Source of the DNA: Lumbricus rubellus
Taxonomy: Eukaryota; Annelida; Clitellata; Crassiclitellata; Lumbricidae
DNA: 64,000 nt
NCBI GenBank assembly: GCA_945859605.1
Contig: OX243818.1
Span: 40,703,596-40,767,595 of the forward strand
Direction: 5' to 3'
Below are positions 11,533 to 22,774 of the stretch, piece after piece. The notes below the pieces were generated by a model. That model had not been told where the DNA came from, searched no databases, and saw nothing but the letters and a program-made list of their open reading frames with translations. The first letter of the stretch is position 1, and every line of letters starts with the position of its first letter. Position numbers and translations under genes: made by a program.

Positions 11533-12250
11533 ACTATTTTCTCACACGGTCTCATGCATATTAATATCAGTAATTGCGATATTAAAGCTGTTGGACAGTC
11601 GGTATAACTAAAAGTCTGTTTTTAGGGGCTCTGCTGTATAAAGCTCCTAACAGTTCTACAGATTTGTCAGATTAGTAGAATCATTTTTCAATAAAGTCAC
11701 ACATCTGGTGCGCTTAGTAACCACTTGCGAACTTTACGCTGGGATCAATTTTCAGTTTGCATGTGGACGATAATTTATAATCATTATGTAAGCTTATTGC
11801 AACCTCCCGTTCGAAGGCAAAACGCCATGGGCATCTTTCCCCCTGGGCATCTTGCCCCCGTCATCACATTTGTATTTAGTAAACAAAATTGGAAGGTCCG
11901 TGTAGGTTAATAATAGTCATGTTGTAGAGTGTTATCAGCATATTGTGATTGTTTTTCTGTTAGTGATGGTTAGATAGGCTATACTGTAGGCCTATACGAG
12001 AAAACACGATCGTGGAATATATGGATTGGAACAACTGACACTATGGGACTTGAGAAAGTTAGAAATGGAGAGCTAAGCAAGCGGAAGGTGCAATTACTTC
12101 ATAGAATCCTCAGAAAAACACTTACTAGACATTAAATGTAATCTTGTTGTAAAGCCAGGACAGCTTGGGCGTTATGCCTCCAGTGTTCTTGACACAGAGT
12201 TGCAGAACTTTGCCAATGTCATGAGCAGGTCTAAATAAGGCAGTCACTGG
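11533..12250. other. No recognised gene
   Basis: Unique AT-rich sequence. It contains two near-identical phrases around GGGCATCTTTCCCCC (about 11829-11860). It may be the degenerate upstream part of the pogo-like transposase fragment that follows. Confidence 0.3.
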
Positions 12251-12345
12251 GTTTTCAACACTGGTCTTTGGCCTTACAACCCAGATGTGTTCAGCCCAGA
12301 TGACTTTGCACCCTCGCAGATCAACCAGAGCCCGGTCACATTATT
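12251..12345 (+). pseudogene. pogo/Tigger-like transposase C-terminal fragment
   Basis: The + frame reads VFNTGLWPYNPDVFSPDDFA then PSQINQSP. This matches the conserved tail of CENP-B/Jerky/Tigger DDE transposases, which have a G(I/L)WP(L/Y)NP..F...DFAPS motif. Only about 30 residues remain; the catalytic core is not seen in frame upstream. Confidence 0.55.
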
Positions 12346-12429
12346 CAACCTTCGAGTCGCTGCCTTGGATTGGAACCGGATGCTATTCATCAACTGCCTT
12401 TTTTGGTGGCCGGACTTAACCGATCCGGA

Positions 12430-12572
12430 CTCCGGATGGAGACGTGGTAGACGAAGGCCAATGAAGAACTGGATGGAAACTGTGCAAGAGGAGTAGGGTA
12501 TAGAAATGAAATGGAACGATGCTATTGAAGTGGCGATGAATAGAGTAGAGTGGAGCGACTGCACTGTCCAAT
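12430..12572 (+). pseudogene. RTE-like LINE tail fragment, cut by a hAT
   Basis: Frames read GRRRPMKNWMETVQEE and then KWNDAIEVAMNRVEWSDCT, the end of an RTE-type polyprotein. The hAT element at 12573-14679 inserted here with duplication TGTCCAAT; homology could resume at 14680. Confidence 0.5.
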
Positions 12573-14679
12573 CAGAGCTCTGCGCCGGCCGCGCCGCGCC
12601 GCCGCCGCCGACATTTTGAGGACGCCGCCGCCGCCGACAATTTGTCGGCGCGCCGCCGATGCCGCGTTGATTTGTTTATTTATTTTTGTTGCATTTTCAT
12701 CTCTTGCATGTTTCGCGACAAAATTGTTGTGTCAGTGCGAAATAGAATCTTTTTCTTAACTTCTTCGATTTTCCTGGCACCACGGATTTTGCGTCAATGC
12801 TATGAAACCTATGATGTTACTTATTCGTTTTGACTTTTGAACAGTGCGCCTAATGTCTAAACTTTGTGGATTTTGTGATTCGATTTGAATTATGGCAGCA
12901 ACGATGGCACAAAAAACTCCAGGTAGGCCTAAGTGAATTGTTATGCCGTGTGTGCCTCTTTCATGATAGTCTGACCGTACGCTAGAATTGAAGAGAACCG
13001 TCAGCTCTCTAGTATTAGGATACATGTTACTCTCACGTTGCAAAGAGGTGGCGCTCGGCAATTTTACGTAGGCGATTGGTCGCCTCTGCAGGATTGCGAT
13101 TCCCCATTGCCGGTCAGTTACTACCGAATTCCAATTTTTTCCACCAATATTAAACTCCACGCAGTACGTGACATATGTGAAATTGGAAATTAAGCTTCCG
13201 AACATTAATAGGCCTATCTACATGCACAACGGAACAATTTTAGGCAATTGGCCAGTAGATTCTGTTTTGTCAGGTATTAAGCAACATCCAAACAAACGGG
13301 ATCCGATTAGGAAAAGAAAATCATTTTCGCGTAAACAAGACAGTGTAACTTATTGTGACTTTGCTTGTTTAGATCCAAAGACCTGTACATAGCAATTAGG
13401 TTTAAAGAAGATGCTAAGAGTTTCGAGTGAATGTCGTTCGGATTATTGGCCGATAAATCAGGAAAGGTGGTAAATTCTGAACAAGTTTACTACTCAGTGT
13501 GCTTTGAATAGGAAAATTTAAGAACTACAAGCACCCTCATGATGGCCTCATCTGTTGACAAGATCACATGTATTTTTTCACGATAATCCCATTTTGTGAC
13601 AGAAAATATTTCTACGCAAACACAGTATGTAGGCTATGTACGTACGTACGTATGTATGCAATGCATGCACTCTACTATACAATTTCAGCTGGTCGTGTGA
13701 AGATAATGGACATTAATGGGCCTTTTTCAGCATGTGAAAGAAATTGAATGTAAAAAGATAATAAATATCCCAAAGGATTTTTGGCGGTTCATAAGGCAGG
13801 TCAAGAGTAAAATAGGCAGGTGGCTCAACCACTGCGCAAACCATAGTTGTAAAAAACGTTTTGTTCGTTTTTTATTCTCTCCCAAAAAACGTCGTTTTTT
13901 TCGTTTTTTATTTTTCCCATCGTTTTTTATCGTTTTTTTATTTTTATTTAACTTTATTTATTTATTTTCTTTCTGTTATTATTTTCCCTAATTTTAATTT
14001 TTTCCTGATATTTCTTATATTTTCCGCCTACTCTCAAGGATTCAGCCAACTAAAGTCATTATTTCATCATTTAACAGCATCATTTAAGAGATAGCCTGCA
14101 TTTAGTAGGTTCCTAATCAAGGTTTTCAAGGTTAAAATGCGGTTTTAGATGTAGCAAAGTCAAATTATTTTCCGTTTCCGTTTTTTATCGTTTTTTTGTC
14201 GTTTTTTATTATTTCGAAAAAAAACGAGGTTTTTCCCGTTTTTTATTCCGTTTCCATCGTTTTTTACATCTATGGCGCAAACAGTTCATTAACTTCTATT
14301 AGTTGGTTACATAAGCTGGAGGACTGAGTTTGAAACCGCTGTCATGTGGTATGATAATCATGCTGTTGTAGATTTTTTTTATTTCAACGTCTATTGTTAG
14401 AATAATTGTTTCTCATGAATATTAATTTAAGATCAGATAATTGCCAAAAAAATCGCTGAACGCGCATATCTTTATAATATAGGTTGCGGGTGTAACAACT
14501 TTTAAAATAAGTTTGCGACGCTGGAGCACCAATTCCACGTCGACGCCGCGCCGCGCCGCCGACGCCGACATTTCGAAGGCGCCGCCGCCGCCGATTTTTG
14601 TTGGTCGGCGCGCCGCCGCCGCCGACCAAAAATTACCGGCGCGCCGCCGCCGACACTCGCAAGTCGGCGCAGGGCTCTA
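12573..14679. mobile_element. hAT-like non-autonomous element with GCC-repeat ends
   Basis: Flanked by an exact 8-bp duplication, TGTCCAAT, at 12565-12572 and 14680-14687. The ends are inverted: CAGAGCTCTGCGCCGG at the left and GTCGGCGCAGGGCTCTA at the right. Both ends run into (GCC)n-rich blocks carrying CGGCGCGCCG palindromes, with AT-rich sequence in the middle. Eight-bp duplications and CAG/TAG-like ends fit the hAT superfamily. No transposase is visible; two short runs of CGTTTTTTAT-like repeats lie at about 13855-13950 and 14165-14265. Confidence 0.8.
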
Positions 14680-14711
14680 TGTCCAATATGTGTAGATCAG
14701 CACGGTAAGGA

Positions 14712-14811
14712 CTATAGGGAAGGCGGAAGGGGTGGGGGAGGGAGAATGGAGGTAGGGAGGGATGGTTGGATGCTCTTTTTAGCCACAGCAACGCGTTGCC
14801 GGGTACGCTAG
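14712..14811 (+). mobile_element. Helitron-like 3' end, copy 3
   Basis: AGCCACAGCAACGCGTTGCC, then GGGTACG and CTAG followed by T. This is the same terminus as at 11500-11532, with a G-rich stretch upstream (14715-14765). The 5' end is not identifiable. The CTAG|T edge is canonical for Helitrons. Confidence 0.5.
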
Positions 14812-15051
14812 TAAGACATAAGTTGACGGATGCACTTTAGCTGTGATTATAATTATTTATTATGGCAGTGAAAAACCATTACAATTGAAATAAATAAATG
14901 CATCGATCATTAAAACGGATTTATAACATCAACAGTGTTTTATGATGCAAAAAAATGTATTAACAAATTAGAGATTAAATTTTTTCGCATAGAAATTATA
15001 GTTTGTTTTTATTTAAGTTGCTTGCCAAATTTCCATATACATCAAAGACTG

Positions 15052-15901
15052 TGTTAAGACAACGGGATATGAAGATGTGTTTGGAGTGACTAAACTGCGA
15101 AATAAAATCTACGTCCTCTGTCATTCAGCATCTGATTCCAATGCTCCAAATGTTATTTTTGTCTTCGATATTCGAAATGAACTTCGTCCTCGTGTGATAA
15201 TCGAAATTAAAGAGGCTCAACATGCTTTTGACATTGGCTCCAGTGAGAAGGAGAATTGTCTCTACTTATCTGACCGAGGAAACAAATGCGTCTGGAGGAT
15301 GACATTGGATACAAGTTACGAAGACGAAATAATCAAATGGCTGGCCATTGACTATAGACCATATACTCTGTCAGTGTCCAGTAATGGTCAGTTTTTGTTG
15401 GTCAATCGTTCATCGTCCATTCTCAATATCTACGGATCAGACGCAGAACTTATTCGATCCATTCGTTTTCCAAGCGAAATCGAGGGACCTTGTCATGCAG
15501 TGCAAACATCGTTGGGGAATTTCGTAATTATTCACAGTTCGAGAGAGGAGAATAATGCGTTTGGAGAGATGCGACCGACAATGAATTGGTGCGTAAGTGA
15601 AGTGTCTGGAGATGGACACATGGTAATCAGTCGGTTTACTCCGACACAAAAAATACAAAACTTGAATAACCCTCAATATATTTCACTCGATTCAGACGAT
15701 CGAATTTTTGTGGCCGACAGCGCCAATGCTAGATTGATCCTGTTGCATTCCGATCTTAAATTTTATCGAATCCTTTGTCCGATGATACTTGTAGAAGAAA
15801 ACAGGAGGGGATGGCCGCATAGGTTGCATTACGCTAAAGACAGGAATCAACTGATCGAAGGAAATTTAAGAGGTGGAATTATTGTTTACAACTTGAATTA
15901 A
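15052..15901 (+). CDS. NHL-like beta-propeller exon (orphan paralogue)
   Basis: An uninterrupted + frame ends at the TAA at 15899-15901 and stays open upstream to about 15052, where ATCAAAG could be a splice acceptor. The ATG-like start at 15077 is really GTG, so this is an internal or terminal exon rather than a complete gene. The roughly 280 residues contain repeating propeller blades: FDIGSSEKENCLYLSD … CVWRM, LSVSSNGQFLLVN, IYGSDAELIRSI, LGNFVIIHSS and LDSDDRIFVADSANARLILL. The last is the NHL-type blade. It is strongly similar to the exon at 50552-51431 in the same blade order. No CARD or other N-terminal exon is visible upstream, so this may be a retained fragment or have distant 5' exons. 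Function: probably protein-binding propeller; partner unknown. Confidence 0.7.
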
Positions 15902-16675
15902 AATTCAACTATTTTTCCTAAACGGATTGTGACATGCAAATTATCCTTTAATTTAAACTCATTCGGTCTACGAGATAAATCTAATAATTTATTAATGTAT
16001 CTTGAAAATTATTTAAATATATTCAGCATAATTATATAAAACGTGACAAGGAACAGTCTAGGTTTACATGTTCCAATATTTCAGCTTCCAAATCTCGGAC
16101 ATGCGGCTGGCCTACGCATTGAACGCTATGTCAATGAGTATCGGTAGCGAATTAGTGTATGCTTATCCTTATCTAGTAAATAATAATCTATGTACTAATT
16201 ATTATTATTAGTAAGAGTCAAGCTAGACAATTTAATACTGGCATTATACACACATATATAATTATATATAGGCCTATATAAAAAATATATATAGGCCCAA
16301 TTATTTGGAGTGTAATATAAAAACAGTAAAGACCAGATATAGACAAGTATGATGTCGTTGGAATTTTGGACCTGCCTAAGGGCAGAACACTAGAGAAGAT
16401 GAAGGACTAGAAAGTTGGAGTTTCCATGAAAATAGCGGTTGCAACCTTAAATCGGTTGCATTGGAAGCTAGGTAAATAAGCATTGTCGGTGAGATGCGAA
16501 GCCAATAAAAACACAGCAAATCGAAATAACGGACTAGCGGAATTTCTTTGAACGTCAGGGGAGAGACTGGAGGAAGAAAGTTTGGTTTCATTGCCTGAAG
16601 ATGATGGATAAAGTCGTTATGCTGCGGTAAGCGTTCCTGAAGTTAAAATAAGTGACAGGAATGAGTGTGGACTAA
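15902..16675. other. 3' flank of the propeller exon; no gene seen
   Basis: AT-rich unique sequence, with TATATA/TAGGCCTATA runs near 16250-16300. An AATAAA-like AAATAAT lies near 16180. No repeat ends are recognised. Confidence 0.35.
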
Positions 16676-17929
16676 CAGGCCCGCCGAGAGGGGGGCAAGG
16701 GGAGCAAATGCCCAGGGGCCCGGCGACTTTTAAGGGGCCCGGAGGGGCCCGGGCTGCACTGAATTTAAATTTTCATATGTTAATTGCGAACTGCGGGCCC
16801 AGCTTGTAATCACTTATAATGTGACTTAGTCTATGCAAAGTTTATGATTTAGTGAGTTTTACATATAGCCTAATATTACTGTCACAACAACTGCTTAAGT
16901 TTCAAGCAAATCACCTTAATTAGGCCTATCAGTTTTTGCCAACTAACACGTCCACTTCCGTCTCACATGGCTCAGGAGGCTCTTTTACTAAATTCAATCA
17001 TAAGTGAGCACTGTGAACTTATAGGCTAAACAAATCAATAAATGCTAAATTTCTTTCGTAACGATGGAATATAAATACAAATTTGGAGCACAAAAACGAC
17101 AAGAACAAGCGAATAAATTTGAAAAGGCACACTCAACTATTTTAAATCGAGATCTCAAAGGAAGATAAATCAGAGCCCGTAATCAGTCCTACATCGGTTG
17201 ATTCGGGTTCGTGATCATAACCAAATGGACGAAATTGAAATTTGTAGTGTTAGCATTCGTATTTCCAAAAGATGACATTATAAACAAGACTTACAAGAAT
17301 GCTTAATTAAATAGATCTGTAAGAAAAGCTTGGTTTTGCAAAGCTGTCTGTTCAGTTAGTACTTAAGTTTAATTAAGATTAGGCCTACTGCATAACTTGT
17401 AAATGGAAAGCGCAGTGCGTCTTGCAGGCGTTTAATTAAAGAAAAAGATTAGATCTAATAGGCCTAGATTAGATTATTGGATCTTGGCACTCTACGGTCT
17501 ACCGCCAGGAACCGTACCTACACAAACGATTGAGACCGTATAATAGGCTAATATTATAGGCACTAATTATAAGAAACGGTTTTGCAAGACATCCGGACAA
17601 TTTTCAAGGAGATGAAGAAAGAGCATTTCCAAAGTGCATTTTCAAGGATCGCAGACAAAATGGAGAACTACCAGGATATTATAATCGATTTTGCGGCAAT
17701 TAAATCCAGAAAGGTTGCTTTTTGATCACAATACATTTTTTAATTAAATTCTTAACATCAAGAACTGATTAAAATCATAAATGCAGCCTCTGCATTATCG
17801 TTCATTCGCACCCACCCTTTTGTTATTTCTATTTGCCTTTATTGACATTTTTTGTCAAAAAGCATGAAGATAGTTTAGGGGCCCGTGACTGCTCAGCCCA
17901 GGGGCCCGGAATTTCTGTCGGCGGGCCTG
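16676..17929. mobile_element. hAT-like non-autonomous element
   Basis: Exact 8-bp duplication TGGACTAA at 16668-16675 and 17930-17937. Inverted ends CAGGCCCGCCGAGAGGGG and TTCTGTCGGCGGGCCTG, followed inwards by GGGGCCCGG-rich sequence on both sides. Length 1254 bp, no transposase frame. A clear hAT-type insertion. Confidence 0.85.
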
Positions 17930-17937
17930 TGGACTAA

Positions 17938-18996
17938 CACTATCTGTTGTAATACGAAGTGTTGAGTCAGCTACGTTAGTTACGGGATAGAATGCGGTGA
18001 AAAGGAATTCTACATGTATAGTCCGTGTATAACTTTACGTGAGTCGTGTGGTTTGGAGATTGCGTAATCTACTGGAGAAGGAGATCGAGACAGTAACTGC
18101 GAATGTGAATTGGTGAACTATTTGACTATTATAATAGCACTAATTAGGCTAGTCTGTCAAATTCGCGGCATATCTCATCATTTCCAGTGTGATATTTGAC
18201 GGAGTGAATCACATGTACATGTGAGCTTATCGAGGCTGAATCAAGTCCAACTTCGATAATAATTCATTTGTTCGTCACCATCATCAGCACTTGGTTCATT
18301 TGTCGCAGAATATTCAAGAAAACGCAATACTGTCTTCAAGTCGCAGAACAATAATCCAAAGAAATGGGTCTACATCTGTCGATCGCATTAAGAAACACAA
18401 TTAGCGCCAAATAGGTAGAACTTTGTTATAGCATTGATGTTTGTCTTCATTGATTTTTAAATTTTTAATAATTATTGCAATTTTTCATAAAGAAAGAATG
18501 ATTCTCTTGATTCGGGTAGTGTAAAGCAATTAGGCCTACTTCTAATCCGTGATTTACGGCTATAGTGTTTAATATAGGCGACAGTAGGAAGACAACAGCA
18601 GTCCTGCCGCTCCTGCGTCATGTGGTTGAATGTGATCGCCGTTTAATGCTCTGAGGTGCTGAGACGTGGTTCAATTAATTAGCCCTACTTTCTGTGCCGC
18701 TGGTCTGCAATATCAAAGACACAGCAATGTACACAACGAAAGCATTTCCTCTCCGAATAATAAGTAGGCTACTTACCTCCACCGTGAAAGCATCGTCCGC
18801 TTCTAAGGATTGCAGGTAAATAAAGAATAAAAGCTGTAATAAGATCATTATTCTCAGTTCAGGTGATCTGGAGGTGATTTGGGGGGACAGGATGAGATTT
18901 TCCCATAAAATTTGAGGTGGATGGTATGGAGTGGCTTATATCCCTAAAATGCTTCAAATAGGCTATATTTTCATGAACACCATTTTAAATTTCTAC
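17938..18996. other. No recognised gene
   Basis: Unique sequence with only short frames and no terminal repeats that I can pair. Confidence 0.3.
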
Positions 18997-19361
18997 TGTA
19001 ACGAAAATGGCCGGGATCCGTAGTCGCAGGCTCCCCGGGAGCGTAAGTTCGGCCTTCGTGGTATTTCGAAGGACTTACAGCGCTTCCACCGACGGCGATT
19101 CGAACCAGATCACAGAACGTCTTTCCCCACAAGAAATACTGAAGACACAGAGTTCTTTTCGATACTCTTTATTAATCGTCACGATAGCAGCACAGAATCA
19201 AACCACACAACGGCTGTCTAATTCTTACTACGACACTAAACCCCAGACCTACGAACTATCGGACTCTCTTCGTCCTCTCTCTTTCTCGTCCTGGTGCCCT
19301 CTGTGTGCTCCCTCTATTTATCTGCCAAGAGCCAGCAATATCAAGGCAAGGTTGTATTACA
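18997..19361 (-). mobile_element. Probable solo LTR
   Basis: On the minus strand the 365-bp segment starts TGTAATACAACC and ends TTTTCGTTACA. That gives TG…CA ends inside an imperfect TGTAA/TTACA inverted repeat. It holds a TATA-like ATAAATAGAGG about 45 bp in, and an AATAAA polyadenylation signal near the middle (plus strand TTTATT at about 19170). This is the layout of an LTR retrotransposon LTR. No gag/pol is adjacent and flanking 5-mers do not match perfectly, so a solo LTR with decayed duplication is likeliest. Confidence 0.5.
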
Positions 19362-19861
19362 TCACTTTACACTCGTTGGCTTCTCATTTCATCAATTGAG
19401 ATTTCAACTATATAAAGCTCTAGCTGGGGACCAGACTTATAAACAAAGGTACACCGTACACTTGGAGGCCAAGATGTATTGAAAGTACCTTGTTTGTAGG
19501 CTGTGTAAGAATTGTGGAAAAATAACTGGGGGGTTGGATCATTATCCACTTGTACTTGGGGTGTGAAAAACATACTTTTCCAAGGGGCTGTAGGAAATAC
19601 TGGGGGTTGAAACCTTCTCCCCGCAATTCTCACCCTACTTGTAGGCCATGCTCTGAGGTAAAGACAAACACATGAACTGGGGGTTGGTATAGAATATAGA
19701 TGCCTATTACATGATCGGTTATACTCGGCTGGTGAACTGTCCAGTGGGTCATGGAACTGTAGTCGGTAACCTGCAGCTAGCCTGGTCTTATGCAGATTAG
19801 CTAGCTGTTGTATGCACAAGATCTTTCCATTCAATTGGCGAAATTGTCTTGGTGTATAATG
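19362..19861. other. No recognised gene
   Basis: Unique sequence with short frames only. TCTAGCTGGGGACC at about 19420 and CAGCTAGCCTGG near 19772 are reminiscent of repeat edges but do not pair. Confidence 0.25.
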
Positions 19862-20055
19862 TTTTATATACACACATATAATTATATATATATATATAAT
19901 ATTTATGATATATATCAGTTATATACACGATATAATTTATATCGATATAGATACATATATATATCGATAAATTATATATATATATATATGATACATACAA
20001 ATGTCATACATATATATCATATCACATATATCATATATATCATATTTATATATAA

Positions 20056-20846
20056 CTAGAAGGGGTACCCGGCGTTGCCCGGGAATTTCAGGTTACGACC
20101 CGCAACGCCCACAACCCTACCACACCACACCCCCCACCTCCACACCCACCCCGTACACCCCACCCATCCACCCACCCCACCCCCACCCCACCCCCACCTC
20201 CACCCGAAACCCCCACCCCGTCCACCCGCCTCCACCCTACCCTCCACCCCCACCTCACCTCAAGCCCCACCCCACGCCGTACGCCCCCACTCTCTAAACC
20301 CGGCAACAGCCCAACCACACCACACACCCCACCTCCACCCCCAAAACCCCACCCCACCCCATACACCTCCACCCGCCACACCCCACCCCTCCACCCCACC
20401 TCCACCCCACCTTCATCACACCTTCAACCTTCACCCCAAACTCCCAACCTGTCCACCCACCCAGTTCACCCGCCCCCACCCTACCACTCCACGCTCCACA
20501 CCGCCACCCCACCTCCACCCCCAAAGCCACACCACCTCGTACACCCCACTCCCTCCACCCGCCCCACCCCTCCACCCGCCTCCATCCTACCCCTCCACCC
20601 CTCCACTCCACACGCCACCTCCACCCCAAACCCCGACCACACCACCCCTCCCGTTCAACTGCCCCACCCGATACCTGCATTTTATTGAAAAAAAATTGGG
20701 GGATTTCGCCCCCCATTTTGGCCCCCATGGTGGGGGAGATTTGCAAACCCCCCTCTCCAACTTTGCGTCTCATGCCCAGACGGACACACTAGTGAAGGTT
20801 TGGAGTGAAAAGCTCGAAAACTGTGGAAATGCATTCCGGTCAAACA

Positions 20847-20885
<39 letters not shown>

Positions 20886-20906
20886 TTTCTTCTTTATTAA
20901 TATAGA
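20056..20906 (-). mobile_element. Non-autonomous Helitron-like element 2
   Basis: On the minus strand it begins A|TCTATATTAATAAAG (20906) and ends CGCCGGGTACCCCTT then CTAG|T (20056). This is the exact A-T insertion context and TC…CTAG ends expected of Helitrons. The interior holds (CACA)n near the 5' end and about 550 bp of CCACCCC-type low-complexity DNA. There is no Rep or helicase domain. Confidence 0.75.
20110..20660. repeat. CCACCCC-rich low-complexity tract
   Basis: About 550 bp of C/A-rich DNA with strong strand bias; G-rich on the minus strand, with potential for G-quadruplexes. The long Pro/Thr/His-rich open frame is compositional. Confidence 0.85.
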
Positions 20907-21258
20907 TATATGCAATATAATTTATCGTATACAATATATATATTCCACATATATTATATATACATCATAATATATATACATAAAATATATACATCTCATA
21001 TATAATCATGTATATGATATATATCATATTTTTTAAAATATATTATTTACTATATATATCATATATATATGCAATATATCATTATAATATTTATATGACT
21101 TATATAATATATATGATATATATGATTATATATTATATATATAGATGATATATGATATATATAAATGATATATATATATATGATATACACGGTGATTCAT
21201 AAAAAACCATCCCCCTGCGTAAGTTCGGATAACTCATGTAGATGACCATCAAATTTAA

Positions 21259-21333
21259 CTCTTTCCCGCCGGATCGGGTCGCGGGTGACCCGATAAACCC
21301 AATAGGTATCGGAACAATTCAGGCGGGAATGAG
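21259..21333. mobile_element. 75-bp TTAA-flanked mini-MITE
   Basis: TTAA at 21255-21258 and 21334-21337 encloses CTCTTTCCCGCC … GGCGGGAATGAG (11 of 12 positions inverted). The core GATCGGGTCGCGGGTGACCC is itself palindromic. It is a different family from the CCCTTATAGGG MITEs. Confidence 0.75.
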
Positions 21334-21547
21334 TTAACGAAATTTCACAGTAACGAAGCTTGATGTTCTAGCCAAGTGCTGTATAAATTATTTCACATTC
21401 AGAGCTATAATGACGTAACGCGGATGACGAAACTAATGACGTCACGATAATCTCGAGAAACAAGCAATATTTCAACCTTCCTGTCAGTCACTCAGGTTGT
21501 ATCATGCAAACCTGGTCAATTTCATCTGGTTTAGCCTCCAGGTGAGA

Positions 21548-21780
21548 AATTGTTTACTGTGGCAGCACCCAGTAACAATCAGAATGTTCGCAAACACGTA
21601 TCTGCCGGTACACAGAAGAGGGACGTTCCAGCAAATCGTCTTTTGCGGAATCGACCAACTTTCAGCAAATCCCTTATGGCATCGGTCGGGTCTCTGACTT
21701 GGTCGTACGAACATATCCATTTCACCGAACCAGTTGTCATGAGATCAATGGACAATATTACAGAGATGTTCCACTAAAAC
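21548..21780 (+). pseudogene. mariner transposase, first half of catalytic domain
   Basis: The frame reads EKLFTVAAPSNNQNVRKHVS, then KRDVPANRLLRNRPTFSKSL, and later NGQYYRDV. This corresponds to the region around and after the first catalytic Asp of IS630/Tc1-mariner DDE transposases. The frame is open from about 21548 to the LINE insertion after 21780 (with local slips around the SLTWSYEHIHF stretch). It continues in frame at 37469. The expected DEK-like motif at its start is damaged. Confidence 0.75.
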
Positions 21781-21886
21781 GCACCCAAAAGATGGTGGCT
21801 GTTTAGATTGAATCGTGCCGAAAACTTGACAAACTTACTTATATTAGCAAATTGCTCTACAAATTTTGTGCGAACATTGGGTTATT

Positions 21887-22774
21887 ATGGCGAAGAAAGC
21901 GGCCGAGAAAGCTTCAAAAATAGATGAACTTGCGGAGTTGGTTCTTGAAGATAAAGTTGTTAGTGTTCTACTCGTCAAGCTCACAGCTCTCCTTACGCCA
22001 GTCATGGAAGCCATAGCGAAACAAATGGCTGTTGATATCACAAAGGAGGTGACTAAAGAAGTTTCGAAGGAAGTCACATCTGCGTTAAACAAAACCATGG
22101 GGGAACATTACCAGACCATGGAATCTATGTGCAACGAGAACCTTAAAAAATGTAACACCCAGCTTACCGCGATGGACGATAAACTCAAGCAAATGGAGGA
22201 AAACAATAGGAATCTTGCAGGAAAACTGGATGACATGGAAAGACATGCTAAACTGTCCAACCTCATAATTCATGGAATCTCACCGGCCAGTCAGTCTTCT
22301 CTGAATGATGAATACACTGGAAGTCAAAGGACCCAGAGCGAAACGGATCGCTCACTCGTGTCTGATCACTCTGATGTTCTTCACTTATTTCAAACCAGAC
22401 TTGGCCTTGACATCACGGAGCGTGACATTTTCACTGCTCACCGTCTGCATACTTCATCTGATAACTCCCATGGCCCTATCATTGTAAGCTTCACCTCTCG
22501 TCGTACACGCAATGAGGTGTTCAATGCAAGGAAACTCCTCCGCTCAACTACTCAATCTGGTCATCCAAGAGAGAAGATCTACATAAATGAGCATCTGACT
22601 AAATCCAGTGCTCATTTGTACGCGACAGTAAGAAAGTTGGTGAAGGAGAAAGTGGTGGCTTCCACGTGGACATATGGTGGATTTGTCTTCGCAAAGAAAA
22701 CCATCGATCCTAATGCGACCCTCTTCAAGATATTATCAACTGATGACATTGAAAAACTATCATCGCTGATCTAA
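21887..22774 (+). CDS. LINE ORF1 protein, intact
   Basis: The 295-codon frame starts at ATGGCGAAG (21887), the first ATG after the 5' UTR, and ends at TAA. Residues about 1-60 are helical; about 60-125 form a coiled coil (MCNENLKKCNTQLTAMDDKL); then an RRM-like segment (LSNLIIHGIS … IFTAHRLH … PIIVSFTSRRTRNEVFNARK) and a C-terminal domain (KIYINEHLTKSSAHLYATVR). This is the standard RNA-binding chaperone layout of LINE ORF1p. It shows no stops or shifts, unlike ORF2. The last 24 codons with the stop are the template of the tandem array that follows. Confidence 0.85.
   Translation: MAKKAAEKASKIDELAELVLEDKVVSVLLVKLTALLTPVMEAIAKQMAVDITKEVTKEVSKEVTSALNKTMGEHYQTMESMCNENLKKCNTQLTAMDDKLKQMEENNRNLAGKLDDMERHAKLSNLIIHGISPASQSSLNDEYTGSQRTQSETDRSLVSDHSDVLHLFQTRLGLDITERDIFTAHRLHTSSDNSHGPIIVSFTSRRTRNEVFNARKLLRSTTQSGHPREKIYINEHLTKSSAHLYATVRKLVKEKVVASTWTYGGFVFAKKTIDPNATLFKILSTDDIEKLSSLI

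Larger units (their letters stand above)
19862..21187. repeat. TA-rich simple repeat tract hosting nested insertions
   Basis: Runs of TATATA/TATCATATAT at 19862-20055 and 20907-21187 continue at 37964-38010 beyond the mariner. Together they form one AT-rich tract that a Helitron and the mariner nest entered. Short frames within are artefacts. Confidence 0.8.

Noticed and set aside
11203..11611. Long open frames in the purine tract
   Set aside because: Poly-Glu/Gly/Arg and poly-Pro/Ser products are due to composition inside a Helitron.
20075..20905. 276-codon Pro/Thr/His-rich frame and its antisense
   Set aside because: It covers the CCACCCC tract and a CA repeat inside a Helitron; no domain or splice context.
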